Assembly (NCBI GenBank): GCA_947449015.1
Contig: CANFQA010000001.1
Coordinates: 49,358-113,357, forward strand
Direction of reading: 5' to 3'
From: Microthrixaceae bacterium
GTDB lineage: Bacteria; Actinomycetota; Acidimicrobiia; Acidimicrobiales; Acidimicrobilacustridaceae
DNA length: 64,000 nucleotides
Numbering within the stretch: position 1 is the first letter of the stretch; each line of letters starts with the position of its first letter. The translations under genes were made by a program, and so were the position numbers. Below the pieces are notes generated by a model, which ran no database searches, had not been told where the DNA came from, and worked only from the letters and a program-made list of their open reading frames with translations. This document shows positions 9,337 through 18,796 of the stretch, one piece after another.

Positions 9337-10124
9337 CTGACATGTCGAACTTTGAGAGCCTGACGATCTTCTACCCGATGTGGAACGAGGAGGACACCAT
9401 CGAGCGCGCCGTCAAGGCGGCGTTCGAGGCCGGCGACGCGCTGATTGCCGAAGGTGAGATCTCCCGCTACGACGTCCTCATCATCAATGACGCTTCCACC
9501 GATCGCACGCCTGAGATTGCCGACGCCCTCGCTGCTTCCGACCAACGCGTGTCCGTCGTGCATCATCCGACCAACCGAAAGCTCGGTGGATCACTCAAGT
9601 CGGGTTTTGCCAACGCCACCGGCGAACTCATTCTCTACACCGATGCCGATCTCCCCTTCGATATGGCCGAGACCATCAAGGCCGTTCGGCTGCTGCGCAT
9701 TTATCAAGCCGACATTGTCAGCGCGTATCGATTCGATCGCACGGGCGAAGGCGCTCGGCGACTCGTCTACAGCTACGCCTACAACCACCTCATCCAAACC
9801 GTGTTCGGCCTGCGTCTGCGCGATATGAACTTTGCGTTCAAGCTCATGCGCCGATCGGTGTTCGAACACGTCGAGCTCAAGAGCGAAGGCTCCTTCATCG
9901 ACGTCGAGCTCCTTGCTCGTGCACAGAGGCTTGGGTTCAGCATCGTGCAGTTCGGGGTCGATTACTTCCCTCGCACTCGTGGCATCTCCACGCTCTCGTC
10001 CAACTCAGTCATCATGAAGATGCTGCGTGAGATGAGCGGATTGCGATCCGAGCTCAAGTCGCTCACTCCGCTTCCGGCTGAGGTGCTGCGCCCATGGGAG
10101 TTCGGCACCGGTTCGGATTCGTGA
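9333..10124 (+). CDS. Glycosyltransferase family 2 (dolichyl-phosphate-mannose-synthase-like)
   Basis: LTIFYPMWNEEDTIERAVKAAFEAG...LIINDASTDRTPEIAD...LYTDADLPFD; start refined to ATG 9333 (ATGA overlap). Confidence 0.87.
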   Translation: MTDMSNFESLTIFYPMWNEEDTIERAVKAAFEAGDALIAEGEISRYDVLIINDASTDRTPEIADALAASDQRVSVVHHPTNRKLGGSLKSGFANATGELILYTDADLPFDMAETIKAVRLLRIYQADIVSAYRFDRTGEGARRLVYSYAYNHLIQTVFGLRLRDMNFAFKLMRRSVFEHVELKSEGSFIDVELLARAQRLGFSIVQFGVDYFPRTRGISTLSSNSVIMKMLREMSGLRSELKSLTPLPAEVLRPWEFGTGSDS

Positions 10125-10146
10125 TCAAGCCTCCACCGGAGTCTCG

Positions 10147-10884
10147 GTGAAACCCCCGCGCACCCCGGCCGCTCATCGGGTTCTGACCCTGTGGGCCGAT
10201 GCTGGTCGGGCCGGTCGGTTCCACACCACCGCCCGATGGTGGTCGGCCCCCTTTGCCGAACTCGAACTCGAGGTGCCGCTCGCCGGCGACATCCTCGAGA
10301 TCGGGTGCGGCCATGGTGTGTTCACGAGCTATCTGGCGATCACGTCGCGGGCGCGTCGGGTGGTGGGTGTCGACATCGACGCCGACAAGATCCAGCGTGC
10401 CGAGCGTGCCTGCGCAGGTCTCGAACCGGACGAAGCAACCCTGCGATTTGAGACAATCCCATCGGGAACCGTGCCGCGCATCGATGGGGGATGGCGATCG
10501 ATCGTGTTCGCCGATGTGCTGTATTTGCTGGGCCGCGAACGTCGCGCGGCACTGCTGGCCGAATGCGTCGAGGCGCTCGCTCCCGGTGGCCTGCTGGTGA
10601 TCAAAGAGGTCGACACCACACCGTTGCTCAAGGCGAAGCTCACCTACCTCCAGGAACTGATTTCCACCAAGGTGTTGCGCATTACCGATGGACACACCCT
10701 CGAATTTGCCTCTTCCGAGGAACTCGCGGCGTTACTTGTTGATCTCGGACTGTCGGTCATGGCGAAACGTATTGACCATGGCTACCTGCATCCGCACTGT
10801 GTTGTGCTGGGGACCAAGCCGATGCGATCAGACCTGCGATCAGACCTGCGATCAGAAGAGACGACCGGCGACAGTTCCTTCTGA
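10147..10884 (+). CDS. Class I SAM-dependent methyltransferase
   Basis: DILEIGCGHGVFTSYLA motif I; C-terminal RSDLRSDLRSEE repeat. Confidence 0.75.
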   Translation: MKPPRTPAAHRVLTLWADAGRAGRFHTTARWWSAPFAELELEVPLAGDILEIGCGHGVFTSYLAITSRARRVVGVDIDADKIQRAERACAGLEPDEATLRFETIPSGTVPRIDGGWRSIVFADVLYLLGRERRAALLAECVEALAPGGLLVIKEVDTTPLLKAKLTYLQELISTKVLRITDGHTLEFASSEELAALLVDLGLSVMAKRIDHGYLHPHCVVLGTKPMRSDLRSDLRSEETTGDSSF

Positions 10885-11475
10885 AGGATTGATCAGGTCA
10901 TTGTCGAGTTCATCGACGACGACCGGTTCATTGCTGTTGCTGTCGTTGTCGCCATCACTGTCGTCGAGTGCTGATGGCGTGTCTTCTTCACCCGATGACT
11001 TGGCGATGAGGAACCCACGTGCCCGCTCGGCCAGTGGGTAGTTGTCAACCAAGGCGTGGAACGCAGGGGAGTGGTTGAACTCCACGAGATGGGCCAGTTC
11101 GTGCACGATGACGTAGTCGAGCACCCACGGTGGCCACGCCGCGAGGCGGTTCGAGAGCCGGATTGAGCCGGTACTGGGCGTACACGATCCCCACCGCGAT
11201 CGTTGTTCCGCCCACTGCACTGATGTGGGTTGCGGGAGTCCGAACCGTCGGGCGAGCCGACGCGCTCGTTCGTCAAGGTCGACCGCGTCAGCAAGATGTC
11301 GGCGTTCCAGACGTTCAACGAGCGTCGCAACGGTGGCGTCGAGTTCCTTCTTGGAGATCCGAGCAGGTGCCTGCACGCGAATCACACCATCAACAATGGT
11401 GGCTTGGACGGTTTTGCGTCGACGCGCGCTGTAGACGATCTCGATCGGCAGCGGCTGGCGTGGCGCGGGCTCCAC
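10852..11475 (-). CDS. YgjP/DUF45-type zinc metallopeptidase family protein
   Basis: IVHELAHLVEFNHSPAFHALV (HExxH...H); DUF45-like SRWGSCTPSTGSIRLSNRL. Confidence 0.85.
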   Translation of the reverse strand: MEPAPRQPLPIEIVYSARRRKTVQATIVDGVIRVQAPARISKKELDATVATLVERLERRHLADAVDLDERARRLARRFGLPQPTSVQWAEQRSRWGSCTPSTGSIRLSNRLAAWPPWVLDYVIVHELAHLVEFNHSPAFHALVDNYPLAERARGFLIAKSSGEEDTPSALDDSDGDNDSNSNEPVVVDELDNDLINPSEGTVAGRLF

Positions 11476-11481
11476 CGGCTC

Positions 11482-12063
11482 TCAGATCTGGTTCGGGATG
11501 GTGAGTTCGGCGTCGTCAACAAGGACGAGGCGTTCGCCGACCTCGAGATGTCCACCATGGTGGGTGACGCGTCGGGCGCCGAGATTGGGCATGCGCTCCC
11601 AGGGCAGACCGCAGTCACGCTCCAGCGCACCAACAACACCGCCGTGGGTGAGGATCAACAGTTCAGCGCCGCGGTAGTCGGCCTCGATGCGGTCGAGCGC
11701 ACCGCGGACCCGCGTCATCAGTGCCTCATGGCCCTCGTAGCCCGGGGGCCACTGGTCGTGGCCGAGATAGCCGGGCCACTGCTGTTCGATCTCTTCGCGG
11801 GTGAGCCCCTCCCATTCGCCGGCATCGCGCTCGGCGAGGTCGGCTTCGACGATCACCGGGCCCACACCAATCTGGACACTGATGATGTGTGCTGTCTCAA
11901 GAGCGCGGATGAGTGGTGAGGCGATAATCACGTCGACAGTGCCGATACGGGCCGCTGCATGCAGAGCCTGCTGACGACCGAGATCGGTCAGGTCGGGGTC
12001 GGCGCTTCCCTGCCACCTTCCGGTGGCATTCCATTCGGACTGTCCGTGCCGGACCAGCAACAT
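11482..12063 (-). CDS. Histidine phosphatase family protein
   Basis: MLLVRHGQSEWNATGRWQG; start refined to ATG 12063. Confidence 0.87.
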   Translation of the reverse strand: MLLVRHGQSEWNATGRWQGSADPDLTDLGRQQALHAAARIGTVDVIIASPLIRALETAHIISVQIGVGPVIVEADLAERDAGEWEGLTREEIEQQWPGYLGHDQWPPGYEGHEALMTRVRGALDRIEADYRGAELLILTHGGVVGALERDCGLPWERMPNLGARRVTHHGGHLEVGERLVLVDDAELTIPNQI

Positions 12064-12210
12064 GTGCGTCACGGCGCCGACGGTACCGCGCCGCAGACCG
12101 GTACCGCGGCCACGTGCTGAAGACAGGTGCTGAAGACAGGTGCCCGTGCTGGGTGCTACGCGTTGCTCGTGACTCATGGCGGTGAACGCCTGAACCCCTA
12201 GTCTCTCGGG

Positions 12211-12453
12211 GTGGCCAACCTCCGACTCTTCGCCGCCGCCCGTGAGGCTGCCGGGAGAGGTCGCGACGTGATCGAGGGTGCCACTGTGGCCGAGGTCCTT
12301 GACGCCGCGGTCCTTCGCTACGGCGATACCTTCGGCGCGGTGCTGGCGAACTCGCGTGTGTGGTGCAACGGTGAACCCGCCGAACGCAGCGATCCGGTGA
12401 CCGATCGCGATGAGGTTGCGGTTCTCCCTCCGGTGTCGGGAGGCGAGTCATGA
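12211..12453 (+). CDS. MoaD/ThiS-family small sulfur-carrier protein
   Basis: 80 aa beta-grasp-like sequence ending VLPPVSGGES. Confidence 0.7.
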   Translation: MANLRLFAAAREAAGRGRDVIEGATVAEVLDAAVLRYGDTFGAVLANSRVWCNGEPAERSDPVTDRDEVAVLPPVSGGES

Positions 12454-13247
12454 GTCCGGCTTCCACGCAGGCGCCGTCGCGTATTGAACGGTTCGTGCTC
12501 ATGCCCCAGAGTCAAGGTCGCGAGGTCCGATTCGGAGTCGCTTGGTTCGGCGGGTTCGTCATCTGCGCGTTTGTCGGTCCACTGGCAATTGCTGTGCTGA
12601 TTGGTGCGCTCTGTTCGGTCGCCGCGCTGCAGTCGGTGATGTCATGGAAGCAGCAGCGCACCGAGGTTGATCGCCCGATTGCCGCAGTACTTCCCATTGC
12701 CGCTGCGCTCGCTTCACTAGTCGGCGTCGGCCTTGCCGGCCTCGTCCTGGCCTTCGGTACCGTGCTTGCCGTCGTTTTGGCCATGGGTGCACCCGGGCGT
12801 CGTGTTGGCGTCTTTGCTCGCGCCGGCATCACGATGCGCTGTTGCTTGCTCCCCGCGGTGGTCGCTATTTCGGTGGTTTCGATGGCCCGAACCAGTACCA
12901 GTGCGCTGTTGGTATTGCTCGTGCTCGTGAGCGTGTACGAGACCGGGAACCATCTGGTCGGAACTGATGCCGGGTCAATTTTCGAGGGACCGATCGCCGG
13001 TATCGCTGCAGTCCTCGTGGTCACTTTCACCGAAGCCACGTTCCAGTTCGGGCCATTCACCACACGTGCCGCCTGGCTGTTTGGTGGACTGGTTGCGGTG
13101 GCGGCACCGTTGGGGGCACCGCTTGCGGCTGCCATGGTGCCCCGTGCCGCCGACGCCGGGGCCGCACTGCGGCGACTCGACGTCTGGCTCCTGGTGGCCC
13201 CGCTGTGGTGCTGGTCGGTGTGGAACCTGCTCGGTCGAACCCACTGA
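12450..13247 (+). CDS. Multi-pass membrane protein, possibly CdsA-related
   Basis: About 7 hydrophobic segments; short NHLVGTDAGSIFEGPIAGIAA motif only weakly reminiscent of cytidylyltransferases. Confidence 0.45.
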   Translation: MSPASTQAPSRIERFVLMPQSQGREVRFGVAWFGGFVICAFVGPLAIAVLIGALCSVAALQSVMSWKQQRTEVDRPIAAVLPIAAALASLVGVGLAGLVLAFGTVLAVVLAMGAPGRRVGVFARAGITMRCCLLPAVVAISVVSMARTSTSALLVLLVLVSVYETGNHLVGTDAGSIFEGPIAGIAAVLVVTFTEATFQFGPFTTRAAWLFGGLVAVAAPLGAPLAAAMVPRAADAGAALRRLDVWLLVAPLWCWSVWNLLGRTH

Positions 13248-13306
13248 ACACCGAGAGCACCGAGAATGCACCGATTTTGCGCTGTGCGCCCTAGCGTGGG
13301 GGAGTC

Positions 13307-14524
13307 ATGAGATCGCTCGCAGTGCTCTCGTTGCACACTTCCCCCCTCGCTCAGCCCGGCACTGGTGACTCCGGGGGCATGAATGTGTACGTACGTGAAC
13401 TCGTTGGCGCGCTCGCCCAGGCTGGCGTGCGTACCGAGGTGTTCGTGCGCCGGTGGTCCGCCGATCTCCCCGACATCGTTGATGTCGAGCCCGGTTTCCG
13501 CGTGGTGCATATCGACGCTGGTGCGGTCGATCTGGCCAAAGAACAACTTCCCACCATTGTTGATGAGTTCGCCGATGGTGTCGCGGCCCATCTCGGGCGC
13601 AACCGAGACACCGATGCCATTCACGCCAATTACTGGTTGTCAGGTATGGCTGGACATCGCCTGAAGCACGAACTGTCGCTTCCTTTGGTCTCGACGTTCC
13701 ACACGCTTGCTCGCGTTAAGGCCGACACCGGTGATGATGAACCCGACGCCCGTGTTGCCGCCGAGACCTCGGTCATTGGCTGTTCTGACGCCATTCTTGC
13801 CAACTGCGCGGATGAGGTCACCCAGCTGGTCGAGCTCTATGGCGCCGACCCATCGCGAATCGAAATCGTGCCGCCCGGTGTCGATCACGCTTTTTTCTCT
13901 CCCGGCAATCGCGCTGGTGCTCGATCCGCGCTCGGCCTCGGTGATCATCCGGTGCTGCTGTTCGCCGGACGTATCCAACCGCTCAAGGGACTCACCGTTG
14001 CGGTCGCCGCGTTCGCTGAGCTCGCCGAATCCCATCCCGACGCGGTGCTGCTCGTTGTTGGCGGTCCCAGCGGTCTCGATGGTGAGCAGGAACTGCGCGC
14101 CGCCCGATCGTTAATCGAGGCCTGTGGTCTGGCCGACCGAGTCCGGTTCGTACCCCCGCAGCCTCACCACATGCTCTCCACCTTCTACCGAGCTGCAGAT
14201 GTTTGTGTGGTTCCCAGTCGTTCGGAGTCCTTCGGGCTTGTGGCGCTCGAGGCGGCGGCCTGTGGCACCCCGGTCGTGGCCGCTGCGGTCGGTGGCCTAC
14301 GAACGCTCGTTGATCACGGAAACACTGGATTCCTCATCGACTCGCGCGATCCAGCTGAGTACGCCGCTGCCATCGCCGAGTTGCTCGACAACCCGCAGCT
14401 TGCCGCGGCCATGTCCGCAGCCGCTGCCGAGAAGTCGCGGTATTTCACCTGGTCCACCACGGCTGCTCGACTTCGGCGTATCTACGCCGATCTGACATCA
14501 CGGGCACTGGTGACATGCGCATGA
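13307..14524 (+). CDS. mshA: D-inositol-3-phosphate glycosyltransferase (mycothiol biosynthesis)
   Basis: LHTSPLAQPGTGDSGGMNVYVRELVGALAQAG and GT4 motif SRSESFGLVALEAAACGTPVVAAAVGG. Confidence 0.93.
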   Translation: MRSLAVLSLHTSPLAQPGTGDSGGMNVYVRELVGALAQAGVRTEVFVRRWSADLPDIVDVEPGFRVVHIDAGAVDLAKEQLPTIVDEFADGVAAHLGRNRDTDAIHANYWLSGMAGHRLKHELSLPLVSTFHTLARVKADTGDDEPDARVAAETSVIGCSDAILANCADEVTQLVELYGADPSRIEIVPPGVDHAFFSPGNRAGARSALGLGDHPVLLFAGRIQPLKGLTVAVAAFAELAESHPDAVLLVVGGPSGLDGEQELRAARSLIEACGLADRVRFVPPQPHHMLSTFYRAADVCVVPSRSESFGLVALEAAACGTPVVAAAVGGLRTLVDHGNTGFLIDSRDPAEYAAAIAELLDNPQLAAAMSAAAAEKSRYFTWSTTAARLRRIYADLTSRALVTCA

Positions 14525-14536
14525 CCCAGGTTCGAC

Positions 14537-14998
14537 ATGGCTGACGAAATCGCGGATCGGCAACGTTTCTCCCAGGTCGAAACGCTCATTGCGACCTGGC
14601 TTGATGAGCAACTGCGTGACAACCCCACCATTGCCGCCGTCGAGCGTATTGATGAGGGCGACGTGCGCTGGTTCGCGCGGGTCAAAGGTGAATCCAAGGA
14701 TGTGTATTCCATCTGGTTCACACTCCGGCAGCGGTCGCTGCATTTTGAGACCTATGTGATGCCCGCACCCGAAGAGAACCACGCCGAATTTTACGAACAT
14801 CTCCTGCGCCGGAATCGCAAACTGCACGGCATGTCGTTCTGCATCGGTGACGAGGAGGCGGTATTCCTTTCCGGGGCGTTGCCGATTCATGCCATCGATG
14901 AGGGCGAACTCGATCGCATCCTCGGATCGTTCTACGCCTATGTCGAGCAATGCTTCCTTCCTGCACTTCGAATCGGGTTCGCTTCGCGTTTCGCTTGA
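14537..14998 (+). CDS. YbjN-domain protein
   Basis: Short acidic protein directly downstream of mshA, the arrangement known in other actinobacteria. Confidence 0.7.
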   Translation: MADEIADRQRFSQVETLIATWLDEQLRDNPTIAAVERIDEGDVRWFARVKGESKDVYSIWFTLRQRSLHFETYVMPAPEENHAEFYEHLLRRNRKLHGMSFCIGDEEAVFLSGALPIHAIDEGELDRILGSFYAYVEQCFLPALRIGFASRFA

Positions 14999-15250
14999 GA
15001 ACCGCGGTTCCCCTGGTCTCATGCAGCGCACTGTCTGACTCGTCGCTGTGATTTCCGACCCGGGTCATCTGGACCTTCATGGTCTGCAGTCTGGGTCCCA
15101 TGACCTTTCCGATTCCATGATCGGTGGCATGGCCATCAGCGATCCCTACCGTGCTCGGCGCTCGGGTGTCCTGAGGGACGGTAACCATCGGGGAAGTGGA
15201 GCTGGCTCCGACGGGCACCCGAGCAGGCGCCGGTTCGCTAGCGTCGCCCC

Positions 15251-16042
15251 ATGATTCGACTCGAAATCGTTGGTGGCGGTCGCATGGGTGAAGCGCTCCT
15301 CGGCGGCCTGCTCGCGTCGGGATGGGCTGCGCCGGCTGAAGTTGCCGTGGTTGAACGGCTTGCCGAGCGACGCGAGCAGCTCGGCGGGCTGTTCCCCGGG
15401 GTGGCTGTGCTCGCTGAACCAGTTGCCGCCGAAGGCGCGGTGATCGCGGTGAAGCCCAACGATGTGGCCGATACCTGTCGCACCCTCGCCGGTGTTGGCG
15501 TGCAGCGAGTGCTGTCGATCGCGGCCGGTGTCACCACTGCGGCGTTGACCGAAGCGCTGGGCGAGGGCATCGCGGTGGTTCGCTCCATGCCCAACACACC
15601 ATCGTTGGTGCGCACCGGAGCATCCGCCATCGCCGCCGGCGCGTCGGCCACCACTGCTGATCTTGATTGGGCTGCGTCGATCCTTGAAGAAGTCGGGATT
15701 GTCGTGCGGGTCGAAGAGCACGATCTCGACATCGTCACCGGACTGTCGGGATCAGGTCCGGCTTATGTGTTCCTGCTGGTTGAGAATCTCATCCTCGCCG
15801 GTGTCGCCGGTGGCCTTTCCCATGAGATGGCCGAGGTGCTGGCCACGCAGACCCTGTTGGGCGCTGCCACGTTGTTGCACAGCAGTGACGAGGATGCTGC
15901 AGCGCTGCGCGAGGCGGTCACCTCGCCCGGTGGCACCACCGCCGCCGGACTGCGGGTGCTTGCCGAAGCCGGCGTTCCCGCTGCCATCGTCGACGCGGTT
16001 CTTGCGGCTGCCGAACGCTCTCGTGAGCTCGGACGGGCCTGA
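15251..16042 (+). CDS. proC: Pyrroline-5-carboxylate reductase
   Basis: RMGEALLGGLLASGW; VVRSMPNTPSLVRTGASAIAAG; DIVTGLSGSGPAYVFLLVE. Confidence 0.93.
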   Translation: MIRLEIVGGGRMGEALLGGLLASGWAAPAEVAVVERLAERREQLGGLFPGVAVLAEPVAAEGAVIAVKPNDVADTCRTLAGVGVQRVLSIAAGVTTAALTEALGEGIAVVRSMPNTPSLVRTGASAIAAGASATTADLDWAASILEEVGIVVRVEEHDLDIVTGLSGSGPAYVFLLVENLILAGVAGGLSHEMAEVLATQTLLGAATLLHSSDEDAAALREAVTSPGGTTAAGLRVLAEAGVPAAIVDAVLAAAERSRELGRA

Positions 16043-16073
16043 GTCGCCGGTGCACCGGTAGCCTTCGCCTCCC

Positions 16074-16937
16074 ATGGCCCTTCGCTACGACACCATTACC
16101 TTCCTGTCCGACTACGGACTCACCGACGGATTCGTTGGTGTGGTGCATTCGGTCATCCGCTCCATTGCCCCTGAGGTTGCCGTTATCGACCTCACTCATG
16201 GCATCGAGCCCTATGACGTGCGCGGCGGCGGTCTCGCCCTTGCCCGCAGCGCGCCCTATCTCTGTCCTGGCGTGGTGGTCGCAGTGGTCGACCCCGCGGT
16301 CGGTACCTCGCGTCGACCCATTGCCGTCGAAATCGGCGACGGTGCCGCAGTGCTTGTTGGTCCTGATAACGGTCTGCTCGCACCGGTGGTGCAGCTCTAC
16401 GGCGGTGCATCGCGGGCTGTCGAGATCACCAACGAGCTGTATCGACTGCCGACGGATTCGGCCACCTTCGATGGACGCGACATCTTCGGACCGGCAGCTG
16501 CGCATCTGTGCATGGGTGTCGAACTCACCGACCTTGGCCCGCTGGTTGATCCCGTCTCGCTGTTTCCGGCCATGGTGCCGCTGCCCCGCGAGGAAGAGGG
16601 CCGTATCTATGGCGAGGTGCTCTGGGTCGATCGCTATGGCAATGCCCAGCTCAATATTGATCCTGAGGAACTCACCGAGTTCGAGGATCAGGTTCGGCTT
16701 GTGTTCGACAACACCTCACGAACAGCCCGACGCGTGCCGGCATTCGCATCGGTCGATCGCGGCGAAGTTGGTCTCATCGTCGATTCCTACGGCCTCATGG
16801 CAGTCGTGCTTGATCGTGCATCGGCTGCCGAGGAGTTCGGCCTGAAGGCCGGCAGCGCCGTCACCATCGAAGCGCTCGACGAGGATCGTCAGCCCGGCAT
16901 CATCACGCCGGTATCCATCAGTCCGCGTCCCGTCTGA
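16074..16937 (+). CDS. SAM hydroxide adenosyltransferase family (DUF62)
   Basis: ITFLSDYGLTDGFVGVVHSVI...VVAVVDPAVGTSRRPIAVE. Confidence 0.9.
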   Translation: MALRYDTITFLSDYGLTDGFVGVVHSVIRSIAPEVAVIDLTHGIEPYDVRGGGLALARSAPYLCPGVVVAVVDPAVGTSRRPIAVEIGDGAAVLVGPDNGLLAPVVQLYGGASRAVEITNELYRLPTDSATFDGRDIFGPAAAHLCMGVELTDLGPLVDPVSLFPAMVPLPREEEGRIYGEVLWVDRYGNAQLNIDPEELTEFEDQVRLVFDNTSRTARRVPAFASVDRGEVGLIVDSYGLMAVVLDRASAAEEFGLKAGSAVTIEALDEDRQPGIITPVSISPRPV

Positions 16938-16952
16938 ACCATCGGAGAACCC

Positions 16953-17042
16953 GTGCGACCAGGAACTGTTATTGCTGTCGGAACGCTGCTGCTCATCATT
17001 CTCGGCGCAGCAGTGATGCAGTTGTTCATTCTGGCCAAGTAG
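16953..17042 (+). CDS. Candidate 29-aa single-TM small protein
   Basis: GTG-start ORF (M)RPGTVIAVGTLLLIILGAAVMQLFILAK*, 15 nt after the preceding stop; below the ORF-track cutoff. Confidence 0.45.
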   Translation: MRPGTVIAVGTLLLIILGAAVMQLFILAK

Positions 17043-17072
17043 TCGGCTGCAGCAGTACCAGCGGGAGTAGGC

Positions 17073-17858
17073 CTACGCCGCTTCGTCGCGTCCGGACCTG
17101 TTCGCGGGCGCTCGCCACGGAACCGGTGCGCGCAGCGCGCGCACATCGCTGGTCACATCGGTGTTGGTAAGCAGGAACCCAATGAAGATCACGGCGATGC
17201 CGGCCACAAGGGAAAGTGCAAAACCGTTCATCTCGTCGACCACGGAGTTCAGCACTCCACCCGCGCTCAGAATGATCGTTCCGGCGGCGATGAGCAGGTT
17301 GGCTAACGCGAGACGACCGGGGGAAAGGCCCGATCGATTCTCCGATGATGAATTGGCCGAGCGTGTCGGCATGAGTCGCCACGCGCTCCATAACGCACCG
17401 CCAATGATGACCATGGCGGCAACACCGGAACCGATCGCGGCAGCGATACGGGGGCCGATGTCGAACACCTCTTTGCCCTGGGGCAACACATCGGGGTTGA
17501 TGGCGCCGAGAAGTGGAGCGGAGACCACCAAGCCGACACAAAACGCGCCGAGGAGAGAAATGATTGCGGTCCACCGTCGACCGTGTTTGGGGCCGGCCAG
17601 CAACTCGATAGTTCCGAGCGCGAGAAAGGGCACGTTGAGAATGGCACCGAACAGATAGAACGCTTTGAATGACCATTCACTCCATCCGATGGCTGCGCCC
17701 ACCCACAGCGAGGCGGAGCCGGCGGCGAACATGGCCAGCGAGATGGTCCAAGCAGCTTCGTGGCGGCGGTGTCCTCGCAGCCACCGTTCAAACGTCGACA
17801 GGGCAAACGCCATCGACATGAGGGTGGCAGCAGCGGCCACTGCGGCGTGCAGCGTCAT
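17073..17858 (-). CDS. Multi-pass membrane protein of unknown function
   Basis: About 7 TM segments from MTLHAAVAAAATLMSMAFALSTFERWLRGHRRHEAAWTISLAMFAAGSASLWVG; start refined from 18098. Confidence 0.6.
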   Translation of the reverse strand: MTLHAAVAAAATLMSMAFALSTFERWLRGHRRHEAAWTISLAMFAAGSASLWVGAAIGWSEWSFKAFYLFGAILNVPFLALGTIELLAGPKHGRRWTAIISLLGAFCVGLVVSAPLLGAINPDVLPQGKEVFDIGPRIAAAIGSGVAAMVIIGGALWSAWRLMPTRSANSSSENRSGLSPGRLALANLLIAAGTIILSAGGVLNSVVDEMNGFALSLVAGIAVIFIGFLLTNTDVTSDVRALRAPVPWRAPANRSGRDEAA

Positions 17859-17943
17859 GGTCAGAGCGTAGGCCGGTCCACGAGTGCCGCCATCCGCTCG
17901 TGACTTTGTGAAATCAACAGCGGGACCGGTATGGTCCGACGCC

Positions 17944-18645
17944 GTGGACCGTCCCCGCCGCCGCATCCCTGAGGCCACTGTCGCCCGGCTTCCGCTGTAT
18001 CTGCGCACCCTCACCGAACTGCAGGCTGAGCAGGTCACCAACGTCTCCTCGGAGCGCCTGGCCGAACACGCCGGGGTCAATGCCGCCAAGGTTCGCAAGG
18101 ATCTCTCGTTTTTGGGTTCCTATGGCACCCGTGGGGTTGGCTACGACGTTGAGTACCTCCTGTTCCAGATGAGCCGTGAACTTGGACTCACCCAGAACTG
18201 GCCCGTGGTCATTGTTGGCATTGGCAATCTCGGCGCCGCCCTTGCCAATTACGGCGGGTTCGGCGATCGGGGCTATCCGGTGGCTGCGCTTGTTGACACC
18301 GACCCCACCAAGGTTGGCCGGGTGGTAAGCGGTCACACCGTGCACCATCTCGACGAACTTCCCCGCATGGTCGCCGACTACGGCATCGCCATCGGGGTCA
18401 TCGCCACCCCGGCCGAGACCGCCCAGGAGGTGGCCGACATCCTTGTCGCCGCTGGGGTTACCTCGATTCTCAACTTCGCCCCCGCAGTGGTGTCGGTGCC
18501 CCCCGAGGCCTCATTGCGCAAGGTCGATCTGGCCCTCGAACTGCAGATTCTGAGCTTCTATCGCCAGCGGGAATCCTCAGCAGCGCTGTTGGACGGAGCT
18601 GATTCCACCGAACTCGTGGCTGACCGGTCGATTACATCGGCATGA
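17944..18645 (+). CDS. rex: Redox-sensing transcriptional repressor Rex
   Basis: RIPEATVARLPLYLRTLTEL...VSSERLAEHAGVNAAKVRKDLSFLGSYGTRGVGYDV; GTG start at 17944; followed by hemA. Confidence 0.93.
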   Translation: MDRPRRRIPEATVARLPLYLRTLTELQAEQVTNVSSERLAEHAGVNAAKVRKDLSFLGSYGTRGVGYDVEYLLFQMSRELGLTQNWPVVIVGIGNLGAALANYGGFGDRGYPVAALVDTDPTKVGRVVSGHTVHHLDELPRMVADYGIAIGVIATPAETAQEVADILVAAGVTSILNFAPAVVSVPPEASLRKVDLALELQILSFYRQRESSAALLDGADSTELVADRSITSA

Positions 18646-18796
18646 CCCCCTTTGGAGCTTCCTCACTCGCAGTGGTCGAAGGTCACAGCCCATCGCCCGG
18701 TTCATGGCCTTTCGACTGGCAGGATTGCGCTGTTTCGGGGATGCTTGGTGCCTTGCGCGAGCAACCCCTCGCCGGATCGAAGGAGACCACCCAGAC

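Noticed and set aside
12114-12139. 13-bp direct repeat GTGCTGAAGACAG x2 upstream of the histidine phosphatase
   Set aside because: Simple tandem duplication in a spacer with no other supporting signal
12512-13624. 370-aa minus-strand ORF
   Set aside because: Antisense to the membrane protein and the start of mshA; Thr/Ala/Ser/Arg-rich antisense composition
17904-17922. Full Rex operator upstream of rex
   Set aside because: Only the TTGTGAA half-site is present; the expected TTCACAA half is absent
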